Assembly (NCBI GenBank): GCA_030248225.1
Contig: JASANE010003114.1
Span: 1-64,000 of the forward strand
Direction: 5' to 3'
DNA: 64,000 bases
From: Trileptium ribeirensis
Taxonomy: Eukaryota > Nematoda > Enoplea > Enoplida > Thoracostomopsidae
Positions 48,371 to 61,900 of this stretch are shown in pieces. The position numbers and the translations under genes are program-made. Every line of letters begins with the position of its first letter. Positions within the stretch are counted from its first letter, which is position 1. The notes beneath the pieces were generated by a model. The model was not told the origin of the DNA and made no database searches. It saw nothing but the letters and a program-made list of their open reading frames with translations.

Positions 48371-49565
48371 GTGAAAATGGCAATTACACTTAATGTATTG
48401 TTGGTGCATTATTGCCCTTGTGGGACCCCGAAAGATGCTGGGGATCTAAACATGCAACCTCGAAATGGACTGTCTGACCAGCCACAGTCGTTCGTCTCCT
48501 GTCACCAGGCGAGTTACAAGTGCATATACTCTGCCAATATTTTAGATTATAACTTTTACCAAGCGCAATGGACCAAAATAATAAACCCAGGCTTCTCGTC
48601 GAGAGCTACAATTTCGTCGTTAAGCATTTTCTCTCACAGCAGGTGTTTTCGAGCTGTGAATCAAAGTTTTACGAACCCACAAAAAATTTAATTTTCAAAA
48701 CTTTGGCAAGGTAGGTTTTCGCTTGTTGAGGTGAACGATGGAATTATAGTTTTATTTATCCAGTTAAACCCGTTGGTTTCATTGTCTTTAACCCCACATT
48801 TGGGCTGTTATTCATCAGAAACGGTGCCGGAACAAAATTTGCTAAATTAAGGCGCCAAAAAAATTCAAATTTCGTCATTTTTGTCAATAGAGATGTATGT
48901 GGGTCTTCAGAATACTTCTATAGGTTTTCGGAGTTGTTGGATGCCATAGAATGAATTGTATTTGCGTGGTACGCATCAATCAGGGCAAGTGCTAGGGACC
49001 ATATAACATAAAAACCACTCCGCAAATTCCACTCTTTAGCTTATAACTTTTCTTAAAATCAATGATTTATAAAATGAAAAAATTATCCGCCATTGGAGAA
49101 AAAATAAAGATCCTGATCCTGCGGTTACGAGATGGATTAAAATGACCGTAGTGTTGGCATCAATTAAAGTTTTGCCAGTATATTGCTGTAACCGTGTAAC
49201 TGTAAAGGCGCTCGGGGACCTGAGTTTGGAACGTCGACATGGTAACTAAGCGCAGGGTACGCATATTCGTTCCGTTTCCCGTCTCCTTCCGAGTTACCAG
49301 TATTGTGGAATCCTGAAACAGGCCCGATAAGCTCCATTTGGTACCGCGGAATGGTCGCCGACTGATTCGTCCCCTGTCACCAGGCCAATTACTAATACGT
49401 ATATAATAGTGTGTGACCCTATAATAGATCCTGGAACATCAATTTGGACCCCCGAAATGCTCACTGATTCATCACCCATAGTCGCTGTGTATCCTCTCAC
49501 CAGACCCCGTTACTAGTGTATATATATTATATATTTAGATATACCATTTTCCCTCCCCAGGCCAA
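48371..49565. other. Old imperfect repeats
   Basis: The segment around 49300-49560 contains two or three diverged ~115-bp units, marked by cccctgtcaccaggccaatt / cctctcaccagaccccgtta / ctccccaggccaattc followed by actagtgtatata. A related cctgtcaccaggcgagttac occurs at 48500. No gene is supported. Confidence 0.55.
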
Positions 49566-50289
49566 TTCCTAGTGTATATATATATACACAATATTCATGA
49601 TAGCCTTGGATAAACTTTGTGCACATTTTATATCTATTCAATAACTTATATTAATGTGCCCGATACAACAATATTATATAATAGGCTTGAGTTGTTCTTC
49701 CATTATCTTCTTGAGCATGTATTCAATTCCTGCATCTGTTTATACCACATTTACTTTACTACCTGGACAATGGAGTATAATATTTATTTATGTTTGTGCA
49801 AATTGAAACTGGTGTAAAAGCAGCGTAGATGTTTTTTTTTCTTTTCAAATCTGCATCTCGTGCGTCAGCTAATAACACTGGTTCGCCAGGCCACCCCGAC
49901 GACGCGACGTCTCGTCATATTTTGCTCAACCCGAAACCCCAAACATAACCAGTAGCAGCTAATTGGAAACGATATTGCCTAGCCTATCGATTATTATTTA
50001 TTAGTATATATATCATTGTTGTTATTGTTGATTAGTTGTTCTTTCGTTTTTACCGCAAAACTAAAATGTGTGCGGCGAATTGCACTTTGCGCTGCTATTA
50101 GCACCGAAGTTAAAATAGTAATACTATATAGTACTTAGTTTTCGTTGCATTATTTCATATTAGCTCAAACGCTACAATGTTGTGTCATGTCAGTTCTGCT
50201 AAGACTACGTAACGGAAGTCGATCAGTTGGTTTTTTAATATATATACATAAAATATTCTCTCAAAATTTTGATGCATTATTAGCATTAT

Positions 50290-51163
50290 TGTAGTTGTTG
50301 TTGCTTACTTGTTTCTTCGTTTTCAGCTGTAAAACTAAAAGGTGTGCGGTTAGTTGCAATTTGGTTTATTTGGATCGTTTCATTTTAAAAATTAACAATA
50401 TTGTGCTATCTCTAAGTTGTTGTTGATTACTTGTTTCTTCGTTTTCAACTGTAAAACTAAAAGGTGTGCGGTTAGTTGCAATTTGGTTTATTTGGATCTT
50501 TTCATTTTAAAAATTAACAATATTGTGCTACGTATCTCTAAGTTGTTGTTGATTACTTGTTTCTTCGTTTTCAACTGTAAAACTCAAAGGTGTGCGGTTA
50601 GTTGCAACTTCGTTTATTTGGATCGTTTCATTTTAAAAATTAACAATATTTTGCTACCTCTAAGTTGTTGTTGATTACTTGTTTCTTCGTTTTCAACTGT
50701 AAAACTCAAAGGTGTGCGGTTAGTTGCAATTTGGTTTATTTGGATCGTTTCATTTTAAAAATTAACAATATTGTGCTACGTATCTCTAAGTTGTAGTTGA
50801 TTACTTGTTTCTTCGTTTTCAACTGTAAAACTCAAAGGTGTGCGGTTAGTTGCAATTTGGTTTATTTGGATCGTTTCATTTTAAAAATTAACAATATTGT
50901 GCTACGTATCTCTAAGTTGTTGTTGATTACTTGTTTCTTCGTTTTCAACTGTAAAACTCAAAGGTGTGCGATTAGTTGCAACTTCGTTTATTTGGATCGT
51001 TTCATTTTAAAAATTAACAATATTTTGCTACCTCTAAGTTGTTGTTGATTACTTGTTTCTTCGTTTTCAACTGTAAAACTCAAAGGTGTGCGGTTAGTTA
51101 CAATTTGGTTTATTTGGATCGTTTCATTTTAAAAATTAACAATATTGTGCTATCTCTAAGTTT
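50290..51163. repeat. ~120-126-bp tandem array, about 7 copies
   Basis: Unit landmarks are gttgattacttgtttcttcg, aaggtgtgcggttagttgca and ggatcgtttcattttaaaaa. Units alternate between forms with and without acgta before tctctaag. A degenerate ancestral unit is visible near 50030-50100. Plus frames repeating CFFVFNCKT are by-products of the array. Confidence 0.95.
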
Positions 51164-51350
51164 CGCTAAAATTGCTAGTCAATAAATTGATTTTGCAATA
51201 TTTATAATATTCTTTCAAAATTTAATGTAGTATTCATTTAAAATTGTAATGTCGGATTCAGTGATAATGTTAATGCAGTACTCTTTAAAGTTTTAATGTA
51301 TTGTCAAAAATATTAATATCGAGCTCTTTTCAAAATTTAATAAGTCTGTA

Positions 51351-53826
51351 AATATTTCAAATGTAGTATTCTATCAAAACTTTAATGTCATATTCTCTCA
51401 ACAATTAGACACGGTATGCTTCATATTTCAAATGTAGTATTCTGTCAAAACTTTAATGTCATATTCTCTCAACAATTTGACACAGTATGCTTCATATTTC
51501 AAATGTAGTATTCTGTCAAAACTTTAATGTCATATTCTCTCAACAATTAGACACAGTATGCTTCATATTTCAAATGTAGTATTCTGTCAAAACTTTAATG
51601 TCATATTCTCTCAACAATTTGACACAGTATGCTTCATATTTCAAATGTAGTATTCTGTCAAAACTTTAATGTCATATTCTCTCAACAATTTGACACAGTA
51701 TGCTTCATATTTCAAATGTAGTATTCTGTCAAAACTTTAATGTCATATTCTCTCAACAATTTGACACAGTATGCTTCATATTTCAAATGTAGTATTCTGT
51801 CAAAACTTTAATGTCATATTCTCTCAACAATTTGACACAGTATGCTTCATATTTCAAATGTAGTATTCTATCAAAACTTTAATGTCATATTCTCTCAACA
51901 ATTGGACACAGTATGCTTCATATTTCAAATGTAGTATTCTGTCAAAACTTTAATGTCATATTCTCTCAACAATTTGACACAGTATGCTTCATATTTCAAA
52001 TGTAGTATTCTGTCAAAACTTTAATGTCATATTCTCTCAACAATTTGACACAGTATGCTTCATATTTCAAATGTAGTATTCTGTCAAAACTTTAATGTCA
52101 TATTCTCTCAACAATTTGACACAGTATGCTTCATATTTCAAATGTAGTATTCTGTCAAAACTTTAATGTCATATTCTCTCAACAATTTGACACAGTATGC
52201 TTCATATTTCAAATGTAGTATTCTGTCAAAACTTTAATGTCATATTCTCTCAACAATTTGACACAGTATGCTTCATATTTCAAATGTAGTATTCTGTCAA
52301 AACTTTAATGTCATATTCTCTCAACAATTAGACACAGTATGCTTCATATTTCAAATGTAGTATTCTGTCAAAACTTTAATGTCATATTCTCTCAACAATT
52401 TGACACAGTATGCTTCATATTTCAAATGTAGTATTCTGTCAAAACTTTAATGTCATATTCTCTCAACAATTTGACACAGTATGCTTCATATTTCAAATGT
52501 AGTATTCTGTCAAAACTTTAATGTCATATTCTCTCAACAATTTGACACAGTATGCTTCATATTTCAAATGTAGTATTCTGTCAAAACTTTAATGTCATAT
52601 TCTCTCAACAATTTGACACAGTATGCTTCATATTTCAAATGTAGTATTCTATCAAAACTTTAATGTCATATTCTCTCAACAATTGGACACAGTATGCTTC
52701 ATATTTCAAATGTAGTATTCTGTCAAAACTTTAATGTCATATTCTCTCAACAATTTGACACAGTATGCTTCATATTTCAAATGTAGTATTCTGTCAAAAC
52801 TTTAATGTCATATTCTCTCAACAATTTGACACAGTATGCTTCATATTTCAAATGTAGTATTCTGTCAAAACTTTAATGTCATATTCTCTCAACAATTTGA
52901 CACAGTATGCTTCATATTTCAAATGTAGTATTCTGTCAAAACTTTAATGTCATATTCTCTCAACAATTTGACACAGTATGCTTCATATTTCAAATGTAGT
53001 ATTCTGTCAAAACTTTAATGTCATATTCTCTCAACAATTTGACACAGTATGCTTCATATTTCAAATGTAGTATTCTGTCAAAACTTTAATGTCATATTCT
53101 CTCAACAATTTGACACAGTATGCTTCATATTTCAAATGTAGTATTCTGTCTAAACTTTAATGTCATATTCTTCTCAACAATTTGACACAGTATGCTTCAT
53201 ATTTCAAATGTAGTATTCTGTCAAAACTTTAATGTCATATTCTTCTCAACAATTTGACACAGTATGCTTCATATTTCATAATGTAGTATTCTGTCAAAAC
53301 TTTAATGTCATATTCTCTCAACAATTTGACACAGTATGCTTCATATTTCAAATGTAGTATTCTATCAAAACTTTAATGTCATATTCTCTCAACAATTGGA
53401 CACAGTATGCTTCATATTTCAAATGTAGTATTCTGTCAAAACTTTAATGTCATATTCTCTCAACAATTTGACACAGTATGCTTCATATTTCAAATGTAGT
53501 ATTCTGTCAAAACTTTAATGTCATATTCTCTCAACAATTTGACACAGTATGCTTCATATTTCAAATGTAGTATTCTGTCAAAACTTTAATGTCATATTCT
53601 CTCAACAATTTGACACAGTATGCTTCATATTTCAAATGTAGTATTCTGTCAAAACTTTAATGTCATATTCTCTCAACAATTTGACACAGTATGCTTCATA
53701 TTTCAAATGTAGTATTCTGTCAAAACTTTAATGTCATATTCTCTCAACAATTTGACACAGTATGCTTCATATTTCAAATGTAGTATTCTGTCAAAACTTT
53801 AATGTCATATTCTCTCAACAATTTGA
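51351..53826. repeat. 71-bp satellite array, about 35 copies, with higher-order repeat
   Basis: The monomer contains tattctgtcaaaactttaat, gtcatattctctcaacaatt and gacacagtatgcttcatatt. Monomers are almost identical. Rare variants recur at 781 bases (11 monomers): ttag at 51550 and 52331, and the ctatc/ttgg pair at 51870 and 52651. A further ctatc at 53364 is ten monomers plus three inserted bases away. Confidence 0.95.
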
Positions 53827-54232
53827 ATTAGTATGCTATGCACAGAAAACTTTAATGTATCATTGCAAAGTTTTAATGAAATATTCTTTAAAGATTTTAG
53901 TATAGTATCCTTTTAAACACAAAATTTTAATGCCGTATTCTTTCAACATTTTATTGTAGCATTTTCCTTAAAAATTCAAATCTGAAAAAATTATTTTCAA
54001 TGTAATATTCTCAGGGGACAAATCTACTAAAAGGAACCACTATGGCTTTAGACAGCGCCCAGTAAAAGAAACCACTTAATCGTACCAATAACATGCACTT
54101 AGCGGAACCACGAAGTGCTAGCAGCGTACGCGTAGCGTTACGCCTTCCGAATTCTTGGTAGCCGTGGATTCAAGATTTTAGTCCTTGTCCACTCAGGCCC
54201 GCGGCTAACCGTACCGACGTACACACAATGAA

Positions 54233-55375
54233 CAGAGAATAACTGGAACCGAAATTTACCGGAACCGGAACCAGCAACCGGAACCTGGTCTTCGAAATTT
54301 ATATATAGTAAAACAAATGATGGAAGAAATGAAGGTATAGTGGATTTAAAATAGATTAAAAATAGCTTTTACATTAAACTTAATGTATTGCGATGGTATT
54401 ATTGCCTCTCTAAAACTTTAAAGAGACTGAGGAAGCTAATAATGCTTATTTATCGATCAAATATGTCGGTTTTTGGACATTCAGAGCAAAAAATGTCTTC
54501 CACTATACACCATTGCGTATACTGCGTCAAGTCGAATGTGCTTACAAAGCTTGGAGCGTAGAATACACACTTTCGGCTGTCTCCAGTCGCCTCCCTTTAC
54601 TACACATAGGTTTGTTGCATGTTCTTCTGTAGAAACTTAAAATTATTGGTTTATATGATTCTAAGAGAAAATGATAGATAGAAGGTAATTTTCTGATCAG
54701 TGGTCTTAGACACTGTTTAGGCTAGCGTTGGACAAACAGTGCCCGTCAGTTAGATCATAATGATGATAACTTTCTAATCAGAATGCTATAAATGAGACAC
54801 ACTGTGATGCTGCTCGCACAATTTCAATAAATACAGTTCATTGCCAAGAAAGCAGTTTCTAGCTGCGTTGCAGATAACGTTAGTTTACTTCAATTTAGAC
54901 TGATTTACCAAGTTTACAAGCGCACTGGCGGGTTCTTGACGCAATTTATGTTAGCCATACCTACCCTAAGCACTTCTGCGTAAGCCATACTCTGTTACCG
55001 AGTTGGACCGGTTTAATTCAAACGTATCCCACAGAATTCTGGATGTGTAAAATAGCTGCTACAAGCATCGACCTGACTTTGATTTAACAAACTCCCGCAG
55101 GTTATTATGAAAAATTCCTACTCAAATTATGTGCCCTAATTACGTTTCATTCGGCAAATTGGTTAGTTAATCTTTTCTTTTGTTTGGTTGTATTGGAGCT
55201 TGATCATTGTATAATATATATTACATATGTTTGGATTACAGATGAAGCAAAAACGGGGGAAATTTCAAACAAAATTTTTTAACCGGAATTCCGGTTCCGG
55301 TATGGATTTTGCCCTTTGCCGGAACCGCAACCGGAACACGATTTTCGCCGGAACCGGAATTCCGGTTACTCCCTG
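54233..55375. mobile_element. 1,143-bp hAT-like non-autonomous element, copy 2
   Basis: Starts cagagaataactggaacc and ends ccggttactccctg. acaatgaa occurs on both sides (54225-54232 and 55376-55383), an exact 8-bp target duplication typical of hAT elements. Ends hold many ccggaa/ttccgg motifs. It aligns with 43095-44214. No transposase frame. Confidence 0.9.
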
Positions 55376-55383
55376 ACAATGAA

Positions 55384-58300
55384 CTAGTCAGGAAGGTTAA
55401 GACATCTGTCTCCTCATGGCGGACGGTCTGAGCGAGAGATAATACGAGACTGCTCTTAGCGAAGAAGACAAATGTGCAAAATTAATTCTGTTAAAATGTT
55501 ACAAGTTTTAAATGTGATTTATACCGGATAAACAAAAGCATTTGTCCGGTAAACGGCCAATGGAGATCACGTTACATCAGTTTCTGATCCGAGTCAAACT
55601 TATATATCCTGTATTACAAGCGTTGAATCCTTGCCGCTTTGACAGGACAGGTCGACTTTAAATATTTTGTTCGAAACAATTAAAATTAATAGCTAAAATA
55701 TAATATACAACAATTATTTTGACTAGAACTGCGCATATATACATTATTTTTTGGTACGAATATTAGCTTCAGTCACTAAACTAAATTTTCTACACTATAT
55801 CATTGAAACAGTCTTACCCCAGTGAGAAGTTTCCATACAAAATTTCTTTTATGTCTCGCGCATAACTCTACCGTATTGCTGGATTTTCGCAATTTTTATC
55901 CGATGCGTAATAGAATTATTCACATTGCTTTGTGTTTGCTCTGCTCCAATATTTCCACCCATAGTGTCCCAAAATCAACATGTATCGGAAATTTTGTGAC
56001 TTTGCTTACTTAGGCTTTGTCGCTTTTTAAGTTCGCTGATTTCACAACACCATATGCTTGTGGTAGAAGAAAAGACTTCGACATGTTTTGTTAAACATGT
56101 CGACACCTTTTGTCTAAGCTCTCCAGAAAAGATGAAAGTTCATTAATCTCCATTCAGTCGCTGTTACACGTTCATCGAGGCGCCTACCATTTTTGTGACT
56201 GGCTGCTAGCCGGATATTTACAATAGAGGTCGACCGATGTGCATCAGCTATCCGGATATTATAATGTCAACACCGATACCGATATTCGTGGACGTAATAT
56301 ATGTCTTTATATAATCAATACCTGTAAAAAAACTGAAGTTTCAGCATTTTTGGCACATTTGTGTTAAAAATAAAGTAGACACACTGATTTCCAGGTACCA
56401 AAATCCGTCATTTTTTTCTGGATGTATGCTATTGTATTATAGTCCTAGATTGTTTGCCAGCATGTCTATAACACCCGTTTGTGGTTTATATTATGGAGCT
56501 TTGACCCACAGGGTCTGTACATCGTACCTTAAACAGGAAATGAAGAAGCCCAGTGTCACTAAAAACCCAAAATTCGGTCCTAGCAAATATATCATAAATC
56601 GTCATCTAATCGTTATTATTTGCCTTCATTAAGAAGTCTGTCCGCTAAAAAAATTATAAAGTTTGATCAATTGCTATTTATTATGTTTCGGTTTTTACCC
56701 GTTGTAAGTAGATTTTCATCCGTGTACGAGTTTTGGCATATATAAATGTTTCGACATACGCGGCACCTAAACAAGCGGATAAAAATCCTTCAAAATTGTG
56801 CTCTGGGCTTTCAGTAATTGCATTGGCCAAATGTGCAACAGATCCGTTGGAGCTACCACAGACAACGTTTGGAAGGCGCATGGTAATTTACTAGTGGACA
56901 TTTTCCGTAACTTAACTGAGTAGCTTCTACTACACAGGGTCACAGATTAGATTAGGCCCCCTAGGTCCCCTTGACTACGCTTCTGTACAGATCGTGATAT
57001 AAATGTCTTGATTAGTGTATATTAAACCAGAGTGGTCGCTTAACTAAAGGTGCTTTTAAGTTCGGATCGTTTATCACATGATATCTGATGGAATTACTGA
57101 GAATTATTTTATCACACAGCTAACCGTTTGGACATTGTAAATGCAGTAACTGAACAGCGAGAGTAAATCAAACATGAGTTTCACCCTAGTTCCGGACGAT
57201 TCGGGTGATGAGTTTCTGGCTGAGTACCGACTTGACAGAATTTATACTATAGTGCTATGCTTCTAACATAAGCTAGAGACAAGTAGTTGTAAGTTAAGAG
57301 CAAAATGATTCATGAAGTATAGCACCAGCTTTCCCAAATTTTACTGCAAAAACTGTGGGTTAAAATTTTTGGAGCCGGAACAGGTGCAAACATGATATAT
57401 ATTAGGACCTAATTAGCTGATAAACCAAAACTTAAAACTGTTTAATGCCCTGATGGGATGGAGGAGGCGTTGTATTGGGAAAAGTACATTCATCGAGGGC
57501 GCGTGACACGAAAATCAAACTCTTTCAAATTCTGGAACATAAAACGCTATACAAAAAGTGGTCACTCCTAGGAAATAAAATCAATCAATCAGAAAACGCG
57601 AAGAACACGCGATATCTCAGGTGTATCGTTCATGTCGCAATCGAATAAGATAAATCAGGAATACCGCACTGAACTACCTAGCCTACACCCAACACACATG
57701 AGTAGATAGAACTCATCAAACTTTCTTCCATAATGTTCAATTATTGCGAAAATTTGAATAGCCAACCAACTTGTTCACGCTCCGGTACATAAATATGCAA
57801 TTCCGCGAAGGGTAAAATAACATGCACTGGGATTATTCTCAACCACAGACACTTTGATGCTTCTATCATCTGTTCAGTATCATTTGACGACTTGTGGATA
57901 ATGTTGTCAAGCTCAATCCAAAGCAGAAACCCAACCTTCTAAAATTCCGACCTCGTTTTCCCAAGAACACGTGAGACGTACCACTTTTATCAAAAGAGTA
58001 GTTGATCAATTACAGTAGCTTGGCTGGGATTGCGAAATAAACCCAGACATAAATTGTTCCAACGAGGTTCAAAATGACCCCAGCTGCTGAGATCAAAAAA
58101 TAAGTAGTTATATACATATGTGTTTACATTTTAGCCATCTGCCATTACTTGCCTGGGGTCTAAAGTGTTCTCTAGAGGAGTGCATTATGGCCATCGCTAA
58201 GCACGCTTTGAAACTACCACGAATTACATTTCTTAGCTATTTTCAGTACGTAACAAAATTAACCCTTAAAACCTTACGCTGGTACTCCTAGTATGAACCC

Positions 58301-58600
58301 CATTATACTTAAACAACGCTGATCAATCAGGGTGACTGAAAAGATCACAAACAGGATTTTTCTGCTTAGGCTTGAACCACTGATTTGATCAGGCAAAGGA
58401 TATATATAAACTCACAGGTTGTCTTATCGTCAATGTGGTGAATTCTGTGAGTTGAATATGTAATTTAGAAAAATCTTATAGTGCTGAGCGTCAACTTAAA
58501 AAATGAGCGAATACTAAGCATGTTAGCATGTTGCTTACTAAGTTGAGAACATATAGACGCTTATTGAGCATTTAGGAGCCACAATGTGCAAGTACATAGA
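55384..58600. other. Sequence without a recognised gene
   Basis: The minus frame at 56681-56881 gives a coding-looking peptide (NVVCGSSNGSVAHLANAI, then CLGAAYVETFIYAKTRTRM) that I cannot assign. The plus strand at 57174 has a short ATG frame (MSFTLVPDDSGDEFLAEYRL) soon closed. Neither has supporting splice structure. Confidence 0.35.
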
Positions 58601-58604
58601 GGAC

Positions 58605-58945
58605 AAATTGCTCAATAATATGAGACCAGAACACATATATATAGTTAGAGTGGTAATGGAGATATTGCCGTTTTCGTGAATTCAAAACCCGCTTTGATCC
58701 AGTCTTGCCTCGTAAATATTGGCAATAGCAACACACCATTTGTAGCTATATAAGAGAGAAGCTCTACAAAATGAGACCAGTAATACCTATAAAGCTCCAG
58801 CGGTTGCGAAGATATTGCTGTTTTCGTAATTTTGGATCTCACAGGCTCATTTAAAATCCCATTCCGACACGAATCTTACATCCTGGAATAGCCGCATAGC
58901 AAAGAGCTATATATAGTTTTATTTGCTCTACAAAATGAGCTCAGA
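58605..58945. repeat. Diverged ~150-bp tandem repeat, two units
   Basis: gagatattgccgttttcgtg near 58659 and agatattgctgttttcgtaa near 58810, and agctctacaaaatgagacca near 58761 and tgctctacaaaatgagctca near 58922, mark two units. Confidence 0.65.
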
Positions 58946-61900
58946 TATATAAAATAAATAACGTGATACAATAAAGAATGTAACTATTTGGGCCCTTTCG
59001 AGGCCCAATTCAGCCCCTTTGGTCCGCTTTTCTCGGGGGAAGATGTTGGAATTGGTTTACGTGGCAAATGTAAGGGTACAGATAATTTCGAGCTGTCAAA
59101 TGAGCTGACCCGTGGCGAGTCAGTCCGCACAGCCAAGGTTGTGTTATGTGTGTTACCCTAAAACAAACTCAATAATGGCCACTGTCAAATTTCACCATAA
59201 TCCAGCTCGTACGAATTCTTTGTTTCGCTGGTTTCAATACTCAAAATTCAATAGAAACCATACGCATACCTTATTTACAGTGTCCTAAACCGTGTCTTAA
59301 AGCAACGGTAAAATTTTAAAATTTTTGAAGCAAAAACAGTCGTGCTTTGTGGTTTGGTAAAATCGAGCCTTTGACATATTTTCCATCGCTCTACAAGTGT
59401 GTTCAAAAATTTCAAAAAATTTTTTACTATTTATTGTAGTACATGGCTGAACAACGCTGACATTGTATATAATACCCAATGTTGACGATCGTCGGCTTAA
59501 TGGTTTTAACTGTTTAATGTGCCCGAACATATGGTATAGCTTTGAGAACATCTCGATCAAGCAAGGACACATGGTGACGCCTGAAGTGGTGGGATATGGA
59601 ACCTAAATTAATGTTTTATGTGGTACCGGTTCACAAGTGTCTCCGCTTTGCGGTTGGAACGCGTCGGCGAAAGATCCAGTTTGAATTTACCGCTACGACA
59701 AATGTTTGTTCAGGGTCATACCCGAGTACACATATATTAATACACGACATGGGGAGTAAACAAACAGTTACGTACATATATGTCCTAATTTTATCGTGAG
59801 CCGTGTACTTTGACATGAACTCCCGTTAGACCCTATACAAAAGTGCAGCCTGTATAACCTATATCACCTTTTTCAGTCATGAGTTTTCCAGAGTATCATT
59901 TCCAAATTTCAATTTTCTTACCTGTAGTAACTACGCGCAACTAAATTATGATTTTCGAAGAAAAAACATAAACGATGCACAATTTTCACTTACCCTGGTT
60001 TTTTACTTTTCCTCAATGTTTGCTACAGAAACAAATGAAAACGAACTGCAGAAAACTGCAAAAACGAAGCCGATTTTAGATAGAATTAAGAAATTGTATG
60101 TATTAAATTTGCAACATTGCATTTCGCTTTGCTCAATCTAAGTCAGTTACTTAATTCTGAAAGTACCTACTGTTGGCTGAACGACAAAGCCCGGGTTCAG
60201 TGGCACAAACGTTGCTTTAAATCTTGTGTTTATAAGGATTAATTTGAGGAAAACATAAGTCGCTTAAATTATGATGCCACAACATTTTGTGAGTTTGTTT
60301 GTAACCTCTCACGGTCCACCACTGATTCAAAGTATTATATATATACCAATATGTAGCTAATGCAAATACCAGTGTATTTTTCAGATTAGGGGCGGAATTG
60401 AGTGGAAAACAGCAACCACAAACCCCAGAAGATTACTACCGGCTATCAATAAAATGGAATTATGACACGTAACTATGCTTTATATTTGTTCCCTGACAGT
60501 GTTTTATCGGACACTGCCCAGACTGCGCTACGAAGAATGGTCCATATCGCTACGTACCCTACAATTCCGACACCCAAACCGCCACCGTAATCGGGGCAAT
60601 GGTTAAATCTTGCCCGACCCAGGCTCGAAACCTGATAAATTTCAATGACATCAACATGACCTCATCCGATTGATGCGAGATTTCAGATAACTAAGTCGCC
60701 GTACGTCCTGCACCCAAAATTAAGGAGAATTAGGCATCCTTTGAAAAAGGTCAAGTGGCCGTGGGTTTGCGTTTAATCGACGGCCGTCGCGCTGGATCGT
60801 CGATTAAATGGACGGATCGTCGCTTGACCCTGTATTATTTGTGCAGCCAATCATTATCTGTCACAGGTAAGCTCCCTGAAATTGGGTTTGTGTACAATTT
60901 AGCATTATTGCTTCTTGCTTCTTCAAATTTAAGAGGAGCAGCACAACTCGCTTTAATAAGGAAACAGTACATATTTGAATATATATATATATATATATAT
61001 AACTAGTAACACGTAAACGTGGGTGACGGAGGCATGGTGGTTAACAACGGCGTGAATAGTGCATACAGCTTGTGGAATTTCTAACATTTTTGGTAACAGT
61101 TTATAAGTAACATACTCATTTAAATCGAGTAGCTACACCTCATCTTCGAATTTTCACCATGAAAACAATTTTAAGAAACTGAATTTATTCTGTAAAATAA
61201 TGTTCGAATTTGACTATGAACGATACGTATAATTCAAACTGCTCGAAGCAACATTATCATAATAACTAAACGCAATGCTGAAACAATAATAAGAGGAAGA
61301 CATGAAAACGTCTAGTTATTTATACAGTAGAATGACAATACATCTATCAAGTTGTACCCATCAATGAAATTTAGTCCAAATCGGCCGAGTCATTCAAAAG
61401 TTATAACACACTTAATAATTTTTCACTCATTTTTAAGAGACTTTGCTTAATTTTAAGAGAATTTATAAAGGTTGTCGAACGGTTGTCGAGATATGATGAA
61501 CTTAGGTTTCCCTAAGTCAATTTTAAGAGAATTTGCTTAATTTTTAAGGAAAGAGATGAAATACGTCAATCAGCTATATACAGCTGTTTAGAAAACGTGA
61601 AAATACATTTTATGTAAAAAAATCGCCGAAATAGCACGAACGGTTGTCGAGATGCGGTGAAAAAGCTGAAAAAATGGCAAAAATCCCTAAGTTTGAGCAA
61701 CATTTGCTTAATTTTGAGTACAAAGCAATTTTCGTAGAAAAAAGTGCTCAATGAAAGGGCACTCCGCAAGAGAATATGCAACACGAAGAAAAAAATTTCT
61801 AAAATCGGCCCAGGCGTTCAACCTGCAGACCTGTCTGTGACAAACAAAAAAAGTCACAGAGAAAATTGAAATTTTGCGTCTAGTATATTGATATATATAA

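Noticed and set aside
50417..51048. Two plus-strand frames repeating CFFVFNCKT as a possible repeat protein
   Set aside because: They are direct translations of the ~123-bp tandem array, with no start context or splice structure; array units vary in length by non-multiples of three.
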